Shown here: positions 7,930 to 16,493 of the stretch, one piece after another
Numbering within the stretch: position 1 is the stretch's first letter
How the letters are laid out: each line of letters opens with the position of its first letter
NCBI RefSeq assembly: GCF_024436035.1
Contig: NZ_JANFNG010000001.1
Span: 575,689-639,688 of the forward strand
DNA: 64,000 bases
From: Streptomyces humicola
Lineage (GTDB): Bacteria > Actinomycetota > Actinomycetes > Streptomycetales > Streptomycetaceae
Direction of reading: 5' to 3'
Translations under genes and position numbers: made by a program
Notes under the pieces: generated by a model
Database searches by the model: none
Told to the model about the DNA's origin: nothing
Seen by the model: the letters and a program-made list of their open reading frames with translations, nothing else

Positions 7930-9545
7930 CGGTCATCCTCCGAACGAGGCACGAGAATCCCGGGGTTGAGAATCCCCGCCGGATCGAGCGTCGCCTTCAC
8001 CGCACGCAGCACCTCCGCGCCGATCGGGCCGATCTCCCGGGTGTACCAGGGCAGATGGTCGGTGCCGACGCCGTGGTGGTGGCTGATCGTGCCGCCGTGC
8101 TGGAGGATCGCCTCGCACGCCGCCTGCTTCGCGGGTGCCCAGTGGGCCACCGGGTCGTCGCCCTGCGCCGACACCACCGTGAAGTAGAGGGAGGCACCAG
8201 CCGGGTAGACGTGCGAGATGTGACACATCACCAGGGGCGGCGTCCCCGCTTCGGTGAGCGTGGTGGTGACCGCCTGCCGCACCGCCTCGTACAGCTCGGG
8301 GAGCCCGGACCAGAAGGTGGCCGTCTCCAGCGTCTCGGCGAAGGCCCCGGCGTCGAGCAGCGCGTCGCGCAGATAGGGGGCGGAATAGCGGCCGTGCGCC
8401 CAACTGCTGCCCGGCTCCTCACCCAGGTACTCGCCACCGCAGGCACGAAGCACTTCGTGGACGCGGGCCTGGCGCTGTGCCGTCTCCGCCGCCTCGCCCT
8501 CGTACCCGGCGACGGCCAGGCATCCGGCCGCCCCCAGGCCGTCGCCCGCCCCGCCCCCGTCGCCGATGGCCTGGGGCTTCGCCAGGCCCACCATGGTCTC
8601 GGTCTCGTCGGACAGCCGCAGCACGGTGGGCGTCGGCCCGTCCTGGGTGAGTGTGCGCAGCGCCGTCGCACCCGCGTCGAACGACGGGAACCGCCAGCCC
8701 TCGTAGAGCCTCGTCCCAGGCGCCGGGCGCACCCGTACCGTCACCGAGGTGATCACGCCGAAGGCCCCTTCGGAGCCGAGGACGAGCTGACGCAGGTCGG
8801 GCCCGGCGGCCGAGCGGGGCGCGCGGCCCAGCTGCAGCGTGCCCTTCGGCGTGGCGACCGTCAGCCCCACCACCATCTCGTCGAACCTGCCGTAGCCGGA
8901 GGATGCCTGGCCGCTGGAGCGGGCGGCGGCGAATCCGCCGATGGTGGCCCACTCGAACGACTGCGGGAAGTGGCCGAGGGTGAAGCCTCGTTCGTTCAGC
9001 AGCTGCTCGGCCCGCGGACCCCGAAGTCCGGGCTGGAGCGTTGCGGTGCGCGAGACGTCGTCCAGCTCCACGAGACGGTCGAGGCGGCGCAGATCCAGCG
9101 CGACGAACGGGCCGTGCGGGCGCGGCGCCAGCCCGCCGACCACCGAGGTGCCGCCGCCGAACGGCACGACCGCGATCCCGTTCCCGGTGCAGACGCGCAG
9201 CACGGCGAGCACCTCGTCGTGGCTCCCCGGCAGGACGACGGCGTCCGGCGCATCCCCCACCTCGCCGCCGCGGATCCGCAGCAGGTCGGGCGTCGACTTG
9301 CCACGCGTGTGGCGGATGCGGCTCTCGGCGTCGCTCCGTACGTACTGTGCGCCGCCGACGGCCACGGCGAGCTCGTCATGGGCTGCGGCGTCGAGCCGTG
9401 ACGGGGCGACGGCGACCGAGTCGAGGCCGACGGGCGCGGCGGCGCACGGCTTCACCCCGAGCAGGTCGCGCAGCAGGCCCACCACCGGCTCCGGCAACGG
9501 CGCCGCCTTGGCCGGGTCGCCCCAGCCGCTCCACAACATGTCCAT
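7926..9545 (-). CDS. FAD-binding oxidase, alkyl-DHAP synthase (AGPS)-like
   Basis: A 539-aa flavoprotein of the vanillyl-alcohol-oxidase/PCMH fold. The FAD-binding part carries PDAVVLPGSHDEVLAVLRVC, VVPFGGGTSVVGGL and GFTLGHFPQSFEWATIGGF. The C-terminal half ends YTREIGPIGAEVLRAVKATL followed by DPAGILNPG, and HHHG is near residue 500. This matches the alkylglycerone-phosphate synthase/D-lactate-dehydrogenase-like group. It could act on DHAP-linked lipids, but AGPS activity is inferred from family only. It is coupled to the lipid kinase (4-bp overlap) and divergent, by 17 bp, from a TetR-GlpD pair. Confidence 0.82.
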   Translation of the reverse strand: MDMLWSGWGDPAKAAPLPEPVVGLLRDLLGVKPCAAAPVGLDSVAVAPSRLDAAAHDELAVAVGGAQYVRSDAESRIRHTRGKSTPDLLRIRGGEVGDAPDAVVLPGSHDEVLAVLRVCTGNGIAVVPFGGGTSVVGGLAPRPHGPFVALDLRRLDRLVELDDVSRTATLQPGLRGPRAEQLLNERGFTLGHFPQSFEWATIGGFAAARSSGQASSGYGRFDEMVVGLTVATPKGTLQLGRAPRSAAGPDLRQLVLGSEGAFGVITSVTVRVRPAPGTRLYEGWRFPSFDAGATALRTLTQDGPTPTVLRLSDETETMVGLAKPQAIGDGGGAGDGLGAAGCLAVAGYEGEAAETAQRQARVHEVLRACGGEYLGEEPGSSWAHGRYSAPYLRDALLDAGAFAETLETATFWSGLPELYEAVRQAVTTTLTEAGTPPLVMCHISHVYPAGASLYFTVVSAQGDDPVAHWAPAKQAACEAILQHGGTISHHHGVGTDHLPWYTREIGPIGAEVLRAVKATLDPAGILNPGILVPRSEDDR

Positions 9546-9580
9546 GCACTACACTGTGACACATGACGTCCAATCGTCAC
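9546..9580. promoter_or_regulatory. Compact divergent promoter/operator region
   Basis: Only 17 bp separate the two divergent start codons. A plus-strand TACACT at 9550-9555 lies 7 nt before the TetR ATG at 9563, so that mRNA is probably leaderless. GTGAC (9556-9560) and GTCAC (9576-9580) form spaced inverted arms that could be the repressor site. The arms are short and the operator call is tentative. Confidence 0.4.
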
Positions 9581-10210
9581 AACAGTCGGGGCGCTACGAC
9601 GTCCGACAACGACGCCGTGCTCGACGCGGTGCGGGACTGCGTGCTGGCCGTGGGCGTCCGCCGGACGACCCTCACCGACGTCGCGCGCCGCGCCGGGGTC
9701 TCCCGGATGACGCTCTACCGGCGCTGGCCCGATCTGCGCACCCTCGTCGGCGATCTGATGACCCGTGAGTGGGTCGCCGTCGGTGTCGGTGTGATGCCCG
9801 AGGCCTGGCCCGACGGCGGCTCCGACGGCACCGGTGCGCGCCCGGCGCGGGAGCTGCTCGTCGACGGCCTGGTGGAGGGCGTGCGCACGCTGCGCGACCA
9901 CCCGCTCTTCCGCAAGATCGTGGACGTCGACCCCGAACTGCTGCTCCCGTACGTGCTCGACCGCCGCGGGGCCAGCCAGAACGCCCTGCTCGAACTGATC
10001 ATCGACGCCCTGCGCAGGGGCCACGCCGACGGTTCCGTCCGCCGCGACCACGCCGTCCGGCAGGCCCGCACCCTGCTGCTCGTCGTCCAGTCGTTCGTGC
10101 TCTCCCTGCGGACGATGACCGACGACGCCCCCGATGCGGACCCCGCCCTCACCACCGAGGCCTTCGACGACGAACTGCGGCACCTGCTGGAGAGGACCCT
10201 GGCCCCATGA
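9563..10210 (+). CDS. TetR-family transcriptional regulator
   Basis: A 215-aa regulator with an N-terminal TetR helix-turn-helix (TLTDVARRAGVSRMTLYRRW, about residues 36-55) and a variable C-terminal ligand domain. It is divergent from the AGPS-like/lipid-kinase pair and its stop overlaps the glpD start (ATGA), so it probably controls both units in response to a lipid or glycerol metabolite. It is likely to have a leaderless mRNA and to repress itself. Confidence 0.9.
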   Translation: MTSNRHNSRGATTSDNDAVLDAVRDCVLAVGVRRTTLTDVARRAGVSRMTLYRRWPDLRTLVGDLMTREWVAVGVGVMPEAWPDGGSDGTGARPARELLVDGLVEGVRTLRDHPLFRKIVDVDPELLLPYVLDRRGASQNALLELIIDALRRGHADGSVRRDHAVRQARTLLLVVQSFVLSLRTMTDDAPDADPALTTEAFDDELRHLLERTLAP

Positions 10211-11781
10211 CCGGTAACAGCCCGACGGGCAGCAGCTCACTGACGGCGGAGCGCCGCGCCCGCGACCTCGCGGAACTGGCAGTCGGCGCCGACGTCGACG
10301 TCCTGGTGGTCGGCCTGGGCGCCACGGGCGCGGGAGTCGCCCTCGACGCCGCGTCCCGAGGCCTGACGGTCGCCGCGGTCGACGCCCACGACATCGCCTT
10401 CGGCACCTCGCGCTGGAGCTCGAAGCTGATCCACGGAGGCCTGCGCTACCTAGCATCCGGCCACGTGGACGTCGCCTACGAGAGCGCCGTCGAGCGCGGC
10501 GTGCTGATGGAACGCACCGCACCGCACTTGGTCCACGCCCAACCGTTCGTCATGCCGCTCACCCCGCTGACCGCACGTCACCAGGCCGCCCTGGCCTGGG
10601 CCGGGCTGGAGGCCGGCGACCTGCTGCGCTCCGCGGCCCGTACCGCGCGCAGCACCCTTCCGAAGCCCCGCCGCCTCTCCGCCGTCGAGACGCTCCGGCT
10701 CGCCCCGGCCCTGCGCCCGTACGGGCTGCGCGGCGGCCTGCTCTCCTGGGACGGCCAACTCACCGACGACGCCCGGCTGGTGACCGCCATCGCCAGAACC
10801 GCCGCTGCCCACGGCGCCCGCATCCTCACCCGGGTCCGGGCACTGTCGATCGACGGCTCGGGCGGTCTCGTCCGCGACGAACTGACCGGTGAGAGCTTCG
10901 AGCTGAGGGCCCGGGCCGTGATCAACGCCACGGGAGTCTGGGCGGGCGGGCTCGTCGACGACGTACGGCTGCGCCCGTCCCGCGGAACCCACCTGGTGCT
11001 GCGGTCGGAGAGCCTCAGCGGCCTGGCCGCCGGAGTCCACGTCCCGATCCCGGGCGAGACCAGCCGCTTCGTGCTGGTGCTGCCGCAGGGCGACGGCAGG
11101 GTGTACGTGGGCCTCACCGACGAGCCGGTCGACGGGCCGATCCCGGACGAACCTCAGGTCCCGGAGGCCGACATCGGCTTCCTTCTCGACATCCTCGGCT
11201 CGGCCTTCCGCGTACCGCTCCACCGCGACGACGTGGTGGGCGCCTTCGCCGGCCTGCGCCCGCTCCTCGACACGGGGGAGGCCGACCGGACCTCGGACAT
11301 CTCCCGCCGCCACGCGGTGCTGACATCGTCCGACGGTGTGACCACCGTCGTCGGCGGCAAACTCACCACGTACCGCCGGATGGCGCAGGACGCGGTGGAC
11401 GCCGCCGTCACCGCCCGCGGCCTGACGCCCGCCGGCCCGTGCCGCACGACCCGGCTCCCGCTCGTCGGCGCCGCCCCGCCGAGCCGTCTGGCGCACCTCG
11501 ATGCCCCGCGCCACCTCGTCCACCGCTACGGCACCGAGGCCCTGGCCGTCCGGGCCCTCACCGACGTCGCCCCCGGCCTCGCCGAGCCGGTGCTGCCCGG
11601 ATACCCGGTCACCATGGCCGAACTCGTCTGGGCCGTACGCCACGAGGGCGCCCTCGACGAAGACGACCTCCTCGACCGCCGCACCCGCATCGGCCTGATC
11701 CCTGCCGACCGCGCCGCGGCGCTGCCGGCCGCCCGAGTGGCGCGGGAGGCGGCTGTTGGGCCGGTACCGCCAACTCGGTAA
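10207..11781 (+). CDS. glpD: Glycerol-3-phosphate dehydrogenase (FAD, GlpD/GlpA family)
   Basis: A 524-aa flavoenzyme that oxidises glycerol-3-phosphate to DHAP and passes electrons to the quinone pool. The FAD Rossmann motif VVGLGATGAG is near residue 31, followed by the family signature FGTSRWSSKLIHGGLRYL near residue 60. The C-terminal domain is normal up to DEDDLLDRRTRIGLIPADR. Its ATG overlaps the tetR stop. The neighbour set (lipid kinase, AGPS-like flavoprotein, TetR, GlpD) suggests a role in glycerolipid or DHAP supply rather than only glycerol catabolism. The last few residues (after about 510) are unusual and are followed at once by a coding-like fragment in another frame. Confidence 0.93.
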   Translation: MTGNSPTGSSSLTAERRARDLAELAVGADVDVLVVGLGATGAGVALDAASRGLTVAAVDAHDIAFGTSRWSSKLIHGGLRYLASGHVDVAYESAVERGVLMERTAPHLVHAQPFVMPLTPLTARHQAALAWAGLEAGDLLRSAARTARSTLPKPRRLSAVETLRLAPALRPYGLRGGLLSWDGQLTDDARLVTAIARTAAAHGARILTRVRALSIDGSGGLVRDELTGESFELRARAVINATGVWAGGLVDDVRLRPSRGTHLVLRSESLSGLAAGVHVPIPGETSRFVLVLPQGDGRVYVGLTDEPVDGPIPDEPQVPEADIGFLLDILGSAFRVPLHRDDVVGAFAGLRPLLDTGEADRTSDISRRHAVLTSSDGVTTVVGGKLTTYRRMAQDAVDAAVTARGLTPAGPCRTTRLPLVGAAPPSRLAHLDAPRHLVHRYGTEALAVRALTDVAPGLAEPVLPGYPVTMAELVWAVRHEGALDEDDLLDRRTRIGLIPADRAAALPAARVAREAAVGPVPPTR

Positions 11782-11932
11782 GATCGAAGCCGAGGACACC
11801 GCGCAGGTGATCACCGCCGTCTCCGGTCTCGTCACGGCCTCCGGCGGCGCGTGCGGCGGCGTCGCCGCACTCCTCATGGCCCGCAACACGCGCCGCTCGG
11901 ACCGGCAGCCCACGCCCCCCGCGGCGGAGTAA
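11756..11932 (+). pseudogene. Short coding-like fragment after glpD
   Basis: In the +1 frame relative to glpD an open stretch reads LGRYRQLGKIEAEDTAQV, continues as an Ala/Gly/Val-rich hydrophobic segment (about 25 residues) and ends ARNTRRSDRQPTPPAAE before TAA at 11930. Composition is protein-like and frame-consistent. There is no ribosome site; the only possible starts are TTG 11756 and GTG 11807. It could be the tail of a deleted gene or a tiny membrane protein. I cannot name a family. Confidence 0.3.
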
Positions 11933-11971
11933 CGGCGCTTTCAGGCCGGCAGGTCCACCCCACTCCGCTCC

Positions 11972-12120
11972 TCACGGTGCCGGAACGGCCGGTGGAGCGC
12001 TGTGCAGCTGTACCTGCTGCTCGGCGTCGGCGAAGCCGAGCGCACGGTAGATCCGTATCGCTTGGTAGCCGGGGTCGGCGACGATGACGAGCGTGCGAGC
12101 GCCTGGCCATACCTCCCCGC
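11972..12120 (-). pseudogene. C-terminal remnant of a GNAT acetyltransferase
   Basis: On the minus strand the last ~45 codons before the stop at 11972 read GARTLVIVADPGYQAIRIYR followed by ALGFADAEQQVQLHS. This is the typical end of streptomycete GNAT acetyltransferases (acetyl-CoA-binding strand plus the AxxxYxxxGF motif). Upstream, the frame dissolves into non-family sequence before any N-terminal GNAT motif, so this is a truncated relic. It lies beside another fragment (11756-11932). Confidence 0.55.
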
Positions 12121-12285
12121 GCGGGTCATGGCGATGCCGAATTCGCCGCGTCGCGTTACCACCATTGGCCCGGCCAATGATGGTTTGTCGCGAGGGTTCC
12201 GCACGGCCGATCCCCGCGCGACAGTCGGATACGTGGCTGTCATGGCCATACCACGGTATCCCCCACAGGCCTTCGGAGGTGTCCC

Positions 12286-13110
12286 ATGCCCCGACACAGA
12301 ACCGGACCAACCGCCGTCCTCGCAGCGCTGGTCGCCGCCCTCGCCGTGCTGCTCGGCGCGCCCGCGGCCGGCGCCGCCACACCCCGGAACCGCGTCACGC
12401 ACCCCCAACTCGACTGGGCAGGCTCGACGATCCCGTCCCACGAGCGCGGCAACCCCAGGAACCACCCCGTCGTCCCGTTCGTCACACAGACGCCCGGAAT
12501 GGACGTCAGCGCCTACCAGGGCGACGTCGACTGGACGACCGCCTGGAACAACGGCGCCCGGTTCGCCTACATCAAGGCCACCGAGTCCACCACCTACACC
12601 AACCCGTACTTCGCCCAGCAGTACGACGGCTCGTACGACGTCGGCATGATCCGCGGCGCGTACCACTTCGCCACCCCCGACACTTCCAGCGGCACCGCGC
12701 AGGCCGACTACTTCGTCGACAACGGCGGCGGCTGGTCCGCGGACGGCAAGACGCTGCCACCCGCGCTCGACATCGAGTACAACCCCTACGGCGCCGAGTG
12801 CTACGGGCTCAGCCAGAGCGGCATGGTCGGCTGGATCTCCGACTTCAGCAACGAAGTGCACGCCAGGACCGGACGTTACCCCGTGATCTACTCGACCACC
12901 GACTGGTGGACCACCTGCACCGGCAACAGCAGCGCCTTCGGAGCGGACAACCCCCTGTGGATCGCGTCGTACACCTCCACGCCCGGCACCCTGCCCGCCG
13001 GGTGGGGCTACCAGACGTTCTGGCAGTACGCCGACTCCGGCACCTTCCCCGGCGACCAGGACTACTTCAACGGGGACTACTCACAGCTGCAGGCCCTCGC
13101 CGACGGGTGA
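12286..13110 (+). CDS. Secreted GH25 muramidase (lysozyme)
   Basis: A 274-aa exported enzyme that hydrolyses the MurNAc-GlcNAc bond of peptidoglycan. A Sec signal peptide (about residues 1-31, ending GAAGA/ATP) precedes a GH25 domain starting at PGMDVSAYQGDVDW near residue 69. The catalytic acid pair appears in LDIEY near residue 163, with IKATEST and IYSTTDWW also typical of the fold. GGAGG precedes the ATG. The stop codon abuts the stop of the convergent NagZ-like gene (TGATCA), with no room for a separate terminator. Confidence 0.93.
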   Translation: MPRHRTGPTAVLAALVAALAVLLGAPAAGAATPRNRVTHPQLDWAGSTIPSHERGNPRNHPVVPFVTQTPGMDVSAYQGDVDWTTAWNNGARFAYIKATESTTYTNPYFAQQYDGSYDVGMIRGAYHFATPDTSSGTAQADYFVDNGGGWSADGKTLPPALDIEYNPYGAECYGLSQSGMVGWISDFSNEVHARTGRYPVIYSTTDWWTTCTGNSSAFGADNPLWIASYTSTPGTLPAGWGYQTFWQYADSGTFPGDQDYFNGDYSQLQALADG

Positions 13111-14244
13111 TCAGCCGACCCATGCGCGCAGCGCCGTCACGCGCTGCACCGCGGCGCCGAAGGCGGCCGGGCCGAGCGTGCCGTCCTCCAGCGCGCTGGT
13201 GAGGCCCGACACCGCCTCCTCGCCCTGGCTCACATCGCGCGCCGAGCACAGGATCAGATCCATCCCGGCACCGGCCGCGAGGACCGCGCGCTGTGCGGTG
13301 GTGTACGAGGAGCCGATCGCCCCCGCTTCGAGCGCGTCGGTGATGGTGACACCGGCGAACCCCAGGCGGCCGCGCAGTTCGCGCTGGACGACCACCGGTG
13401 AAAGACCGGCGGGACGTTCCCCGTCCAGCGCCGGGTAGACCGCCCACGAGACCATCACCAGCTGGACGCCCGCCGGTACCGCCGTCTTGTACGGCAGTTC
13501 GTCCACGCCACGCAGCTCCGACAGGGGCTGCGTGAGCGTCACCGGACCCTCGTCCGTGTTCTGGTCGGTGGTGGCGGCGCCGAGGCCGGGGAAGTGCTTG
13601 GCGGTCGCCGCCACCCCGGTCTGCTGCTGGGCGGTGATGAACGCCCTGCCGAGCGCGGCGACGTCGTCCGGATCCATGCCGTACGACCGCTGGTACTGGT
13701 CGATGAAGTTCCCCGGCTGCTGGTAGACGTCGAGCACGGGCGCCAGATTCACGTTCATGCCGACGCCGGCGAGGTTCTCGCCGGCACCGGTGCCTGCCTG
13801 CGAGGCCGCGGCCACCGGGTCGGAGGACTCGCCGATCTGCTTCTCCGACAGCACCGGCTCGCCGGGGAGCCGGCGCACCAGGCCGCCCTCCTGGTCGGTC
13901 ATCAGCAGCAGCGGCGCCTGCACCGGGCTGTCGGCGTTCGCCTTGTTCAACTCGTCGATGACGGAGGCGATCTGGGCCTCGCTGCTGATGTTCTCGCCGA
14001 AGAAGATGACACCGGCCACCTCGCCGCCGCTGATCCTCTCCAGCAGGCTCTGCGGCGGTGTGAGGCCGGGGTAGGAGTAGATCACCCGTTGTCCCGCATA
14101 CTGACGCGGCGCCAGGACCGGATGTGAGCGGTCATCAGCGCGGGTCGGCGTACCCACGGCGAGGCTTGCGGCTGCCAGACCTGCCCCCGCGATCAGGGTG
14201 CGGCGCCGGACCAGCGGATCGACCTGTCCGTTCGGTCTGTCCAT
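13111..14244 (-). CDS. Secreted GH3 beta-N-acetylglucosaminidase (NagZ-like)
   Basis: A 377-aa enzyme that should release GlcNAc from muropeptides or chitooligosaccharides. A Tat-type signal (RRRTLIAGAGLAAASLAVG) shows it is exported. GH3 marks are LLLMTDQEGGLVRRLPG, AGVGMNVNLAPVLDV and KHFPGLG (NagZ usually KHFPGHG), plus VTITDALEAGAI, whose Asp is the position of the nucleophile. The start at 14244 is supported by GGGAG about nine bases upstream. It lies downstream of the beta-lactamase-fold hydrolase gene with 20 bp between them, a likely operon. Confidence 0.9.
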   Translation of the reverse strand: MDRPNGQVDPLVRRRTLIAGAGLAAASLAVGTPTRADDRSHPVLAPRQYAGQRVIYSYPGLTPPQSLLERISGGEVAGVIFFGENISSEAQIASVIDELNKANADSPVQAPLLLMTDQEGGLVRRLPGEPVLSEKQIGESSDPVAAASQAGTGAGENLAGVGMNVNLAPVLDVYQQPGNFIDQYQRSYGMDPDDVAALGRAFITAQQQTGVAATAKHFPGLGAATTDQNTDEGPVTLTQPLSELRGVDELPYKTAVPAGVQLVMVSWAVYPALDGERPAGLSPVVVQRELRGRLGFAGVTITDALEAGAIGSSYTTAQRAVLAAGAGMDLILCSARDVSQGEEAVSGLTSALEDGTLGPAAFGAAVQRVTALRAWVG

Positions 14245-14264
14245 GTGTTCTTCTCCCGACTGGC

Positions 14265-16058
14265 TCAGCGCAGGGTCAGGGTCCAGTTCTGCGGGGTGAA
14301 GGCTTCCGGGCTCCGGTTTCCGTCGAGCAGCAGACCGCGGGAGTCGTACACGCGCACGTTGGCGACGTTGACTCCGCGTCCGGTGTACTCGGGGTCGGTC
14401 GTGTAGCGCCATCGCAGCAGCAGCCGGCCGCCGTTGACGGTCGGCTGCGCCGAGACCCGCCACCATGAACGCATCCCGCCGGACAGCGTTGTCACCGAGC
14501 CCTGCGGCGCACCCGGGCCGGTGGCCGTGACCGGCACCGCCTGCCAGCTCGTGCCGTCGTCCTCGCTCGACTCCAGGTAGCTGAAGTCGGAGCCGGCCTC
14601 GGTGTCGACGAAGGTGTCGTACCGCACCTCGACCGGCCCGCCCCTGGGGGTGAGCGCGGTGGTGAGCGTGGCCGTCATCGCGTCGCCGATGCCGGAGTAC
14701 CAGGAGGGGACACCGCCCGGTGCGCGGACCGCCATGGCGTTTGCCAGGCCGCCGGCCGCGGCGCGGCGGGCCGGGTTGGTCGAGCCCCAATTGCGCGTCG
14801 GATGGCAGCGGTTGCTGAACTGCAGGGCGATGGAGCGGGATTCGGGGTCGACGACCATGGTGGTGCCGGTGAATCCGGTGTGTCCTGCGGTCGCGGGGCT
14901 GTCCAGACGCCCCATGTACCAGCGCTGGTCGAGTTCGAAGCCGAGTCCGTGGGCGTCGCCCGGGAAACGGGAGTTGTAGTCGGTGAGCATCTGCCGTACG
15001 GACTGCTCGGTGAGGATGCGGTGCCCGCGGTAGGCCCCGCCGCCCAGGACCGTCTGGGCCAGCACCGCCATGTCGGCGACGGTGGAGAAGACCCCGGCGT
15101 GCCCGGCGACGCCGCCCATCGCCCAGGCGTTCTCGTCGTGCACCTGACCCCAGACGAGACCGCGCTGCGGTTCGCCCGGCCCCACCTCGTACTCCTCTGC
15201 TGCGATACGGGGCTTGAGGGAGGCGGGCGGGTTGTACATGGTGTCGCGCATTCCGAGCGGCGCGGTGATCCCCCCGCGTACCAGCACGTCGAGCGGCTTG
15301 CCGGTGATGTGTTCCAGGACCTGCTGTAGCGACAGCATGTTCAGGTCGGAGTAGAGATACGTCGACCCGGCCGGGTACTGGGGTGTGGTGTCGAGGATCG
15401 CCTTGATGCGCGAGGGCATGTCCGGGTACTGCCACAACGGCGGGCTCGGGTCCGGCGGCAGTCCGGAGGTGTGGGTGAGCAGTTGCTCGATGGTGATCGA
15501 TCCCTTGCCGTTGACGGCGAACTCCGGCAGGTAGCCGGCCACTGTGGCGTACAGGCCGAGTCGGCCCGCCTGGATCTGCTGAACGGCAACGATCGAAGTG
15601 AACAGTTTGGAGAGCGAAGCGAGATCGAAGATCGTGTCCGTGCGCATTTCGATCCATTGATCGGGCGGCAGCAGATCGCCCTGCTGGTCGGCGTAGCGCA
15701 ACGCGTAGCCGCTCGCATGGTCGGCCACCACGATCCCGTCGTGCGCCAGGAGCGTCACCTGCCCGGAGAACATGGGGTGTCCTGTGGCCGGATCCGGACG
15801 CGTCCAGGCGTCCTCCGCGGCCAGTGCGGCGGCGATCGGGGCGGGGTCGAGCCCCGCCTGCTCGGGGCTGCCGTACCGCAGCAGCGTCCCCGGCGGCGCA
15901 AAGCCGTGCTGCGGCTGGTCGAAACGGCCGACGGGGGGACCGGACAGCGCGATTGGGGCGACTGAAGCGGCTGGAGTTGCGGCCCCGGCTGTCCGCCCTG
16001 CGGTGACGGCGACTGCGGCCCCCGTGAAGACGGTGAGGGCGGCGCGACGAGTGATCAT
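14265..16058 (-). CDS. Exported beta-lactamase-fold serine hydrolase (AmiE/class C-like) with C-terminal domain
   Basis: A 597-aa protein with a Tat-like signal (MITRRAALTVFTGAAVAV). The class C/PBP4* domain shows SLSKL (SxxK nucleophile, near residue 149), YSDLN (YxN) and AGHTGFTG (HxG equivalent). About 150 C-terminal residues form an extra beta-rich domain (FVDTEAGSDFSYLESSEDDG) that is absent from simple esterases. In Bacillus, nagZ is paired with amiE, a beta-lactamase-fold N-acetylmuramyl-L-Ala amidase. The same pairing here makes an amidase or esterase acting on wall fragments the best guess. Confidence 0.85.
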   Translation of the reverse strand: MITRRAALTVFTGAAVAVTAGRTAGAATPAASVAPIALSGPPVGRFDQPQHGFAPPGTLLRYGSPEQAGLDPAPIAAALAAEDAWTRPDPATGHPMFSGQVTLLAHDGIVVADHASGYALRYADQQGDLLPPDQWIEMRTDTIFDLASLSKLFTSIVAVQQIQAGRLGLYATVAGYLPEFAVNGKGSITIEQLLTHTSGLPPDPSPPLWQYPDMPSRIKAILDTTPQYPAGSTYLYSDLNMLSLQQVLEHITGKPLDVLVRGGITAPLGMRDTMYNPPASLKPRIAAEEYEVGPGEPQRGLVWGQVHDENAWAMGGVAGHAGVFSTVADMAVLAQTVLGGGAYRGHRILTEQSVRQMLTDYNSRFPGDAHGLGFELDQRWYMGRLDSPATAGHTGFTGTTMVVDPESRSIALQFSNRCHPTRNWGSTNPARRAAAGGLANAMAVRAPGGVPSWYSGIGDAMTATLTTALTPRGGPVEVRYDTFVDTEAGSDFSYLESSEDDGTSWQAVPVTATGPGAPQGSVTTLSGGMRSWWRVSAQPTVNGGRLLLRWRYTTDPEYTGRGVNVANVRVYDSRGLLLDGNRSPEAFTPQNWTLTLR

Positions 16059-16493
16059 GTGCGGCTTCCCCTTCGCGAAGTCGAGCCTGACGTCTTCTCC
16101 TCACGCACGCACAAGCGTTGGCACCGTACGCGGCCCCGGGGCCGGGGTCAACGCTCCGCGCGCGGACGCGAACGGGACCTTCGCCCCCGGCGATGACCGA
16201 CGGACGTCCTGGCCATCGGCGCATGAATCACCTCCCAATGGACACAGGTTCGTGATCGAGAGGTGATACACGCCATGCACGCTTCCAGCGAGATGCCGGC
16301 GCAGTGGGCTATCTCCGTCGTCGCCGTGGTGCGGGCGAGCAAGGGAAGGGCGACCGCGTATTCGGCGCTCCCGGTGATCCCGCTCGTGCGTGGCTGATCA
16401 ATTCATCGATCGTCCGATCATGGGATCATCGGGAGCATCCATACGGAGCACAGGAGCCGCTCGCACCGCGGAACCGCTGCCAGGAGGTTGACC
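16059..16493. other. 435-bp gap before the DDAH gene
   Basis: No convincing gene. A plus-strand 40-codon ORF (16275-16397, starting MHASSEMPAQWAISVVAVV) has GAGAGGTGA upstream, but its composition is indistinct. TCACCTC and GAGGTGA arms flank the segment before it (about 16227-16265). The 60 bp before the DDAH gene is AT-richer and full of GATC-containing words, probably its promoter. Confidence 0.35.

Noticed and set aside
16275-16397. 40-codon ORF with a GAGAGGTGA upstream
   Set aside because: It has no recognisable protein features and an uneven codon pattern; it could be chance, so it is noted only under the gap.
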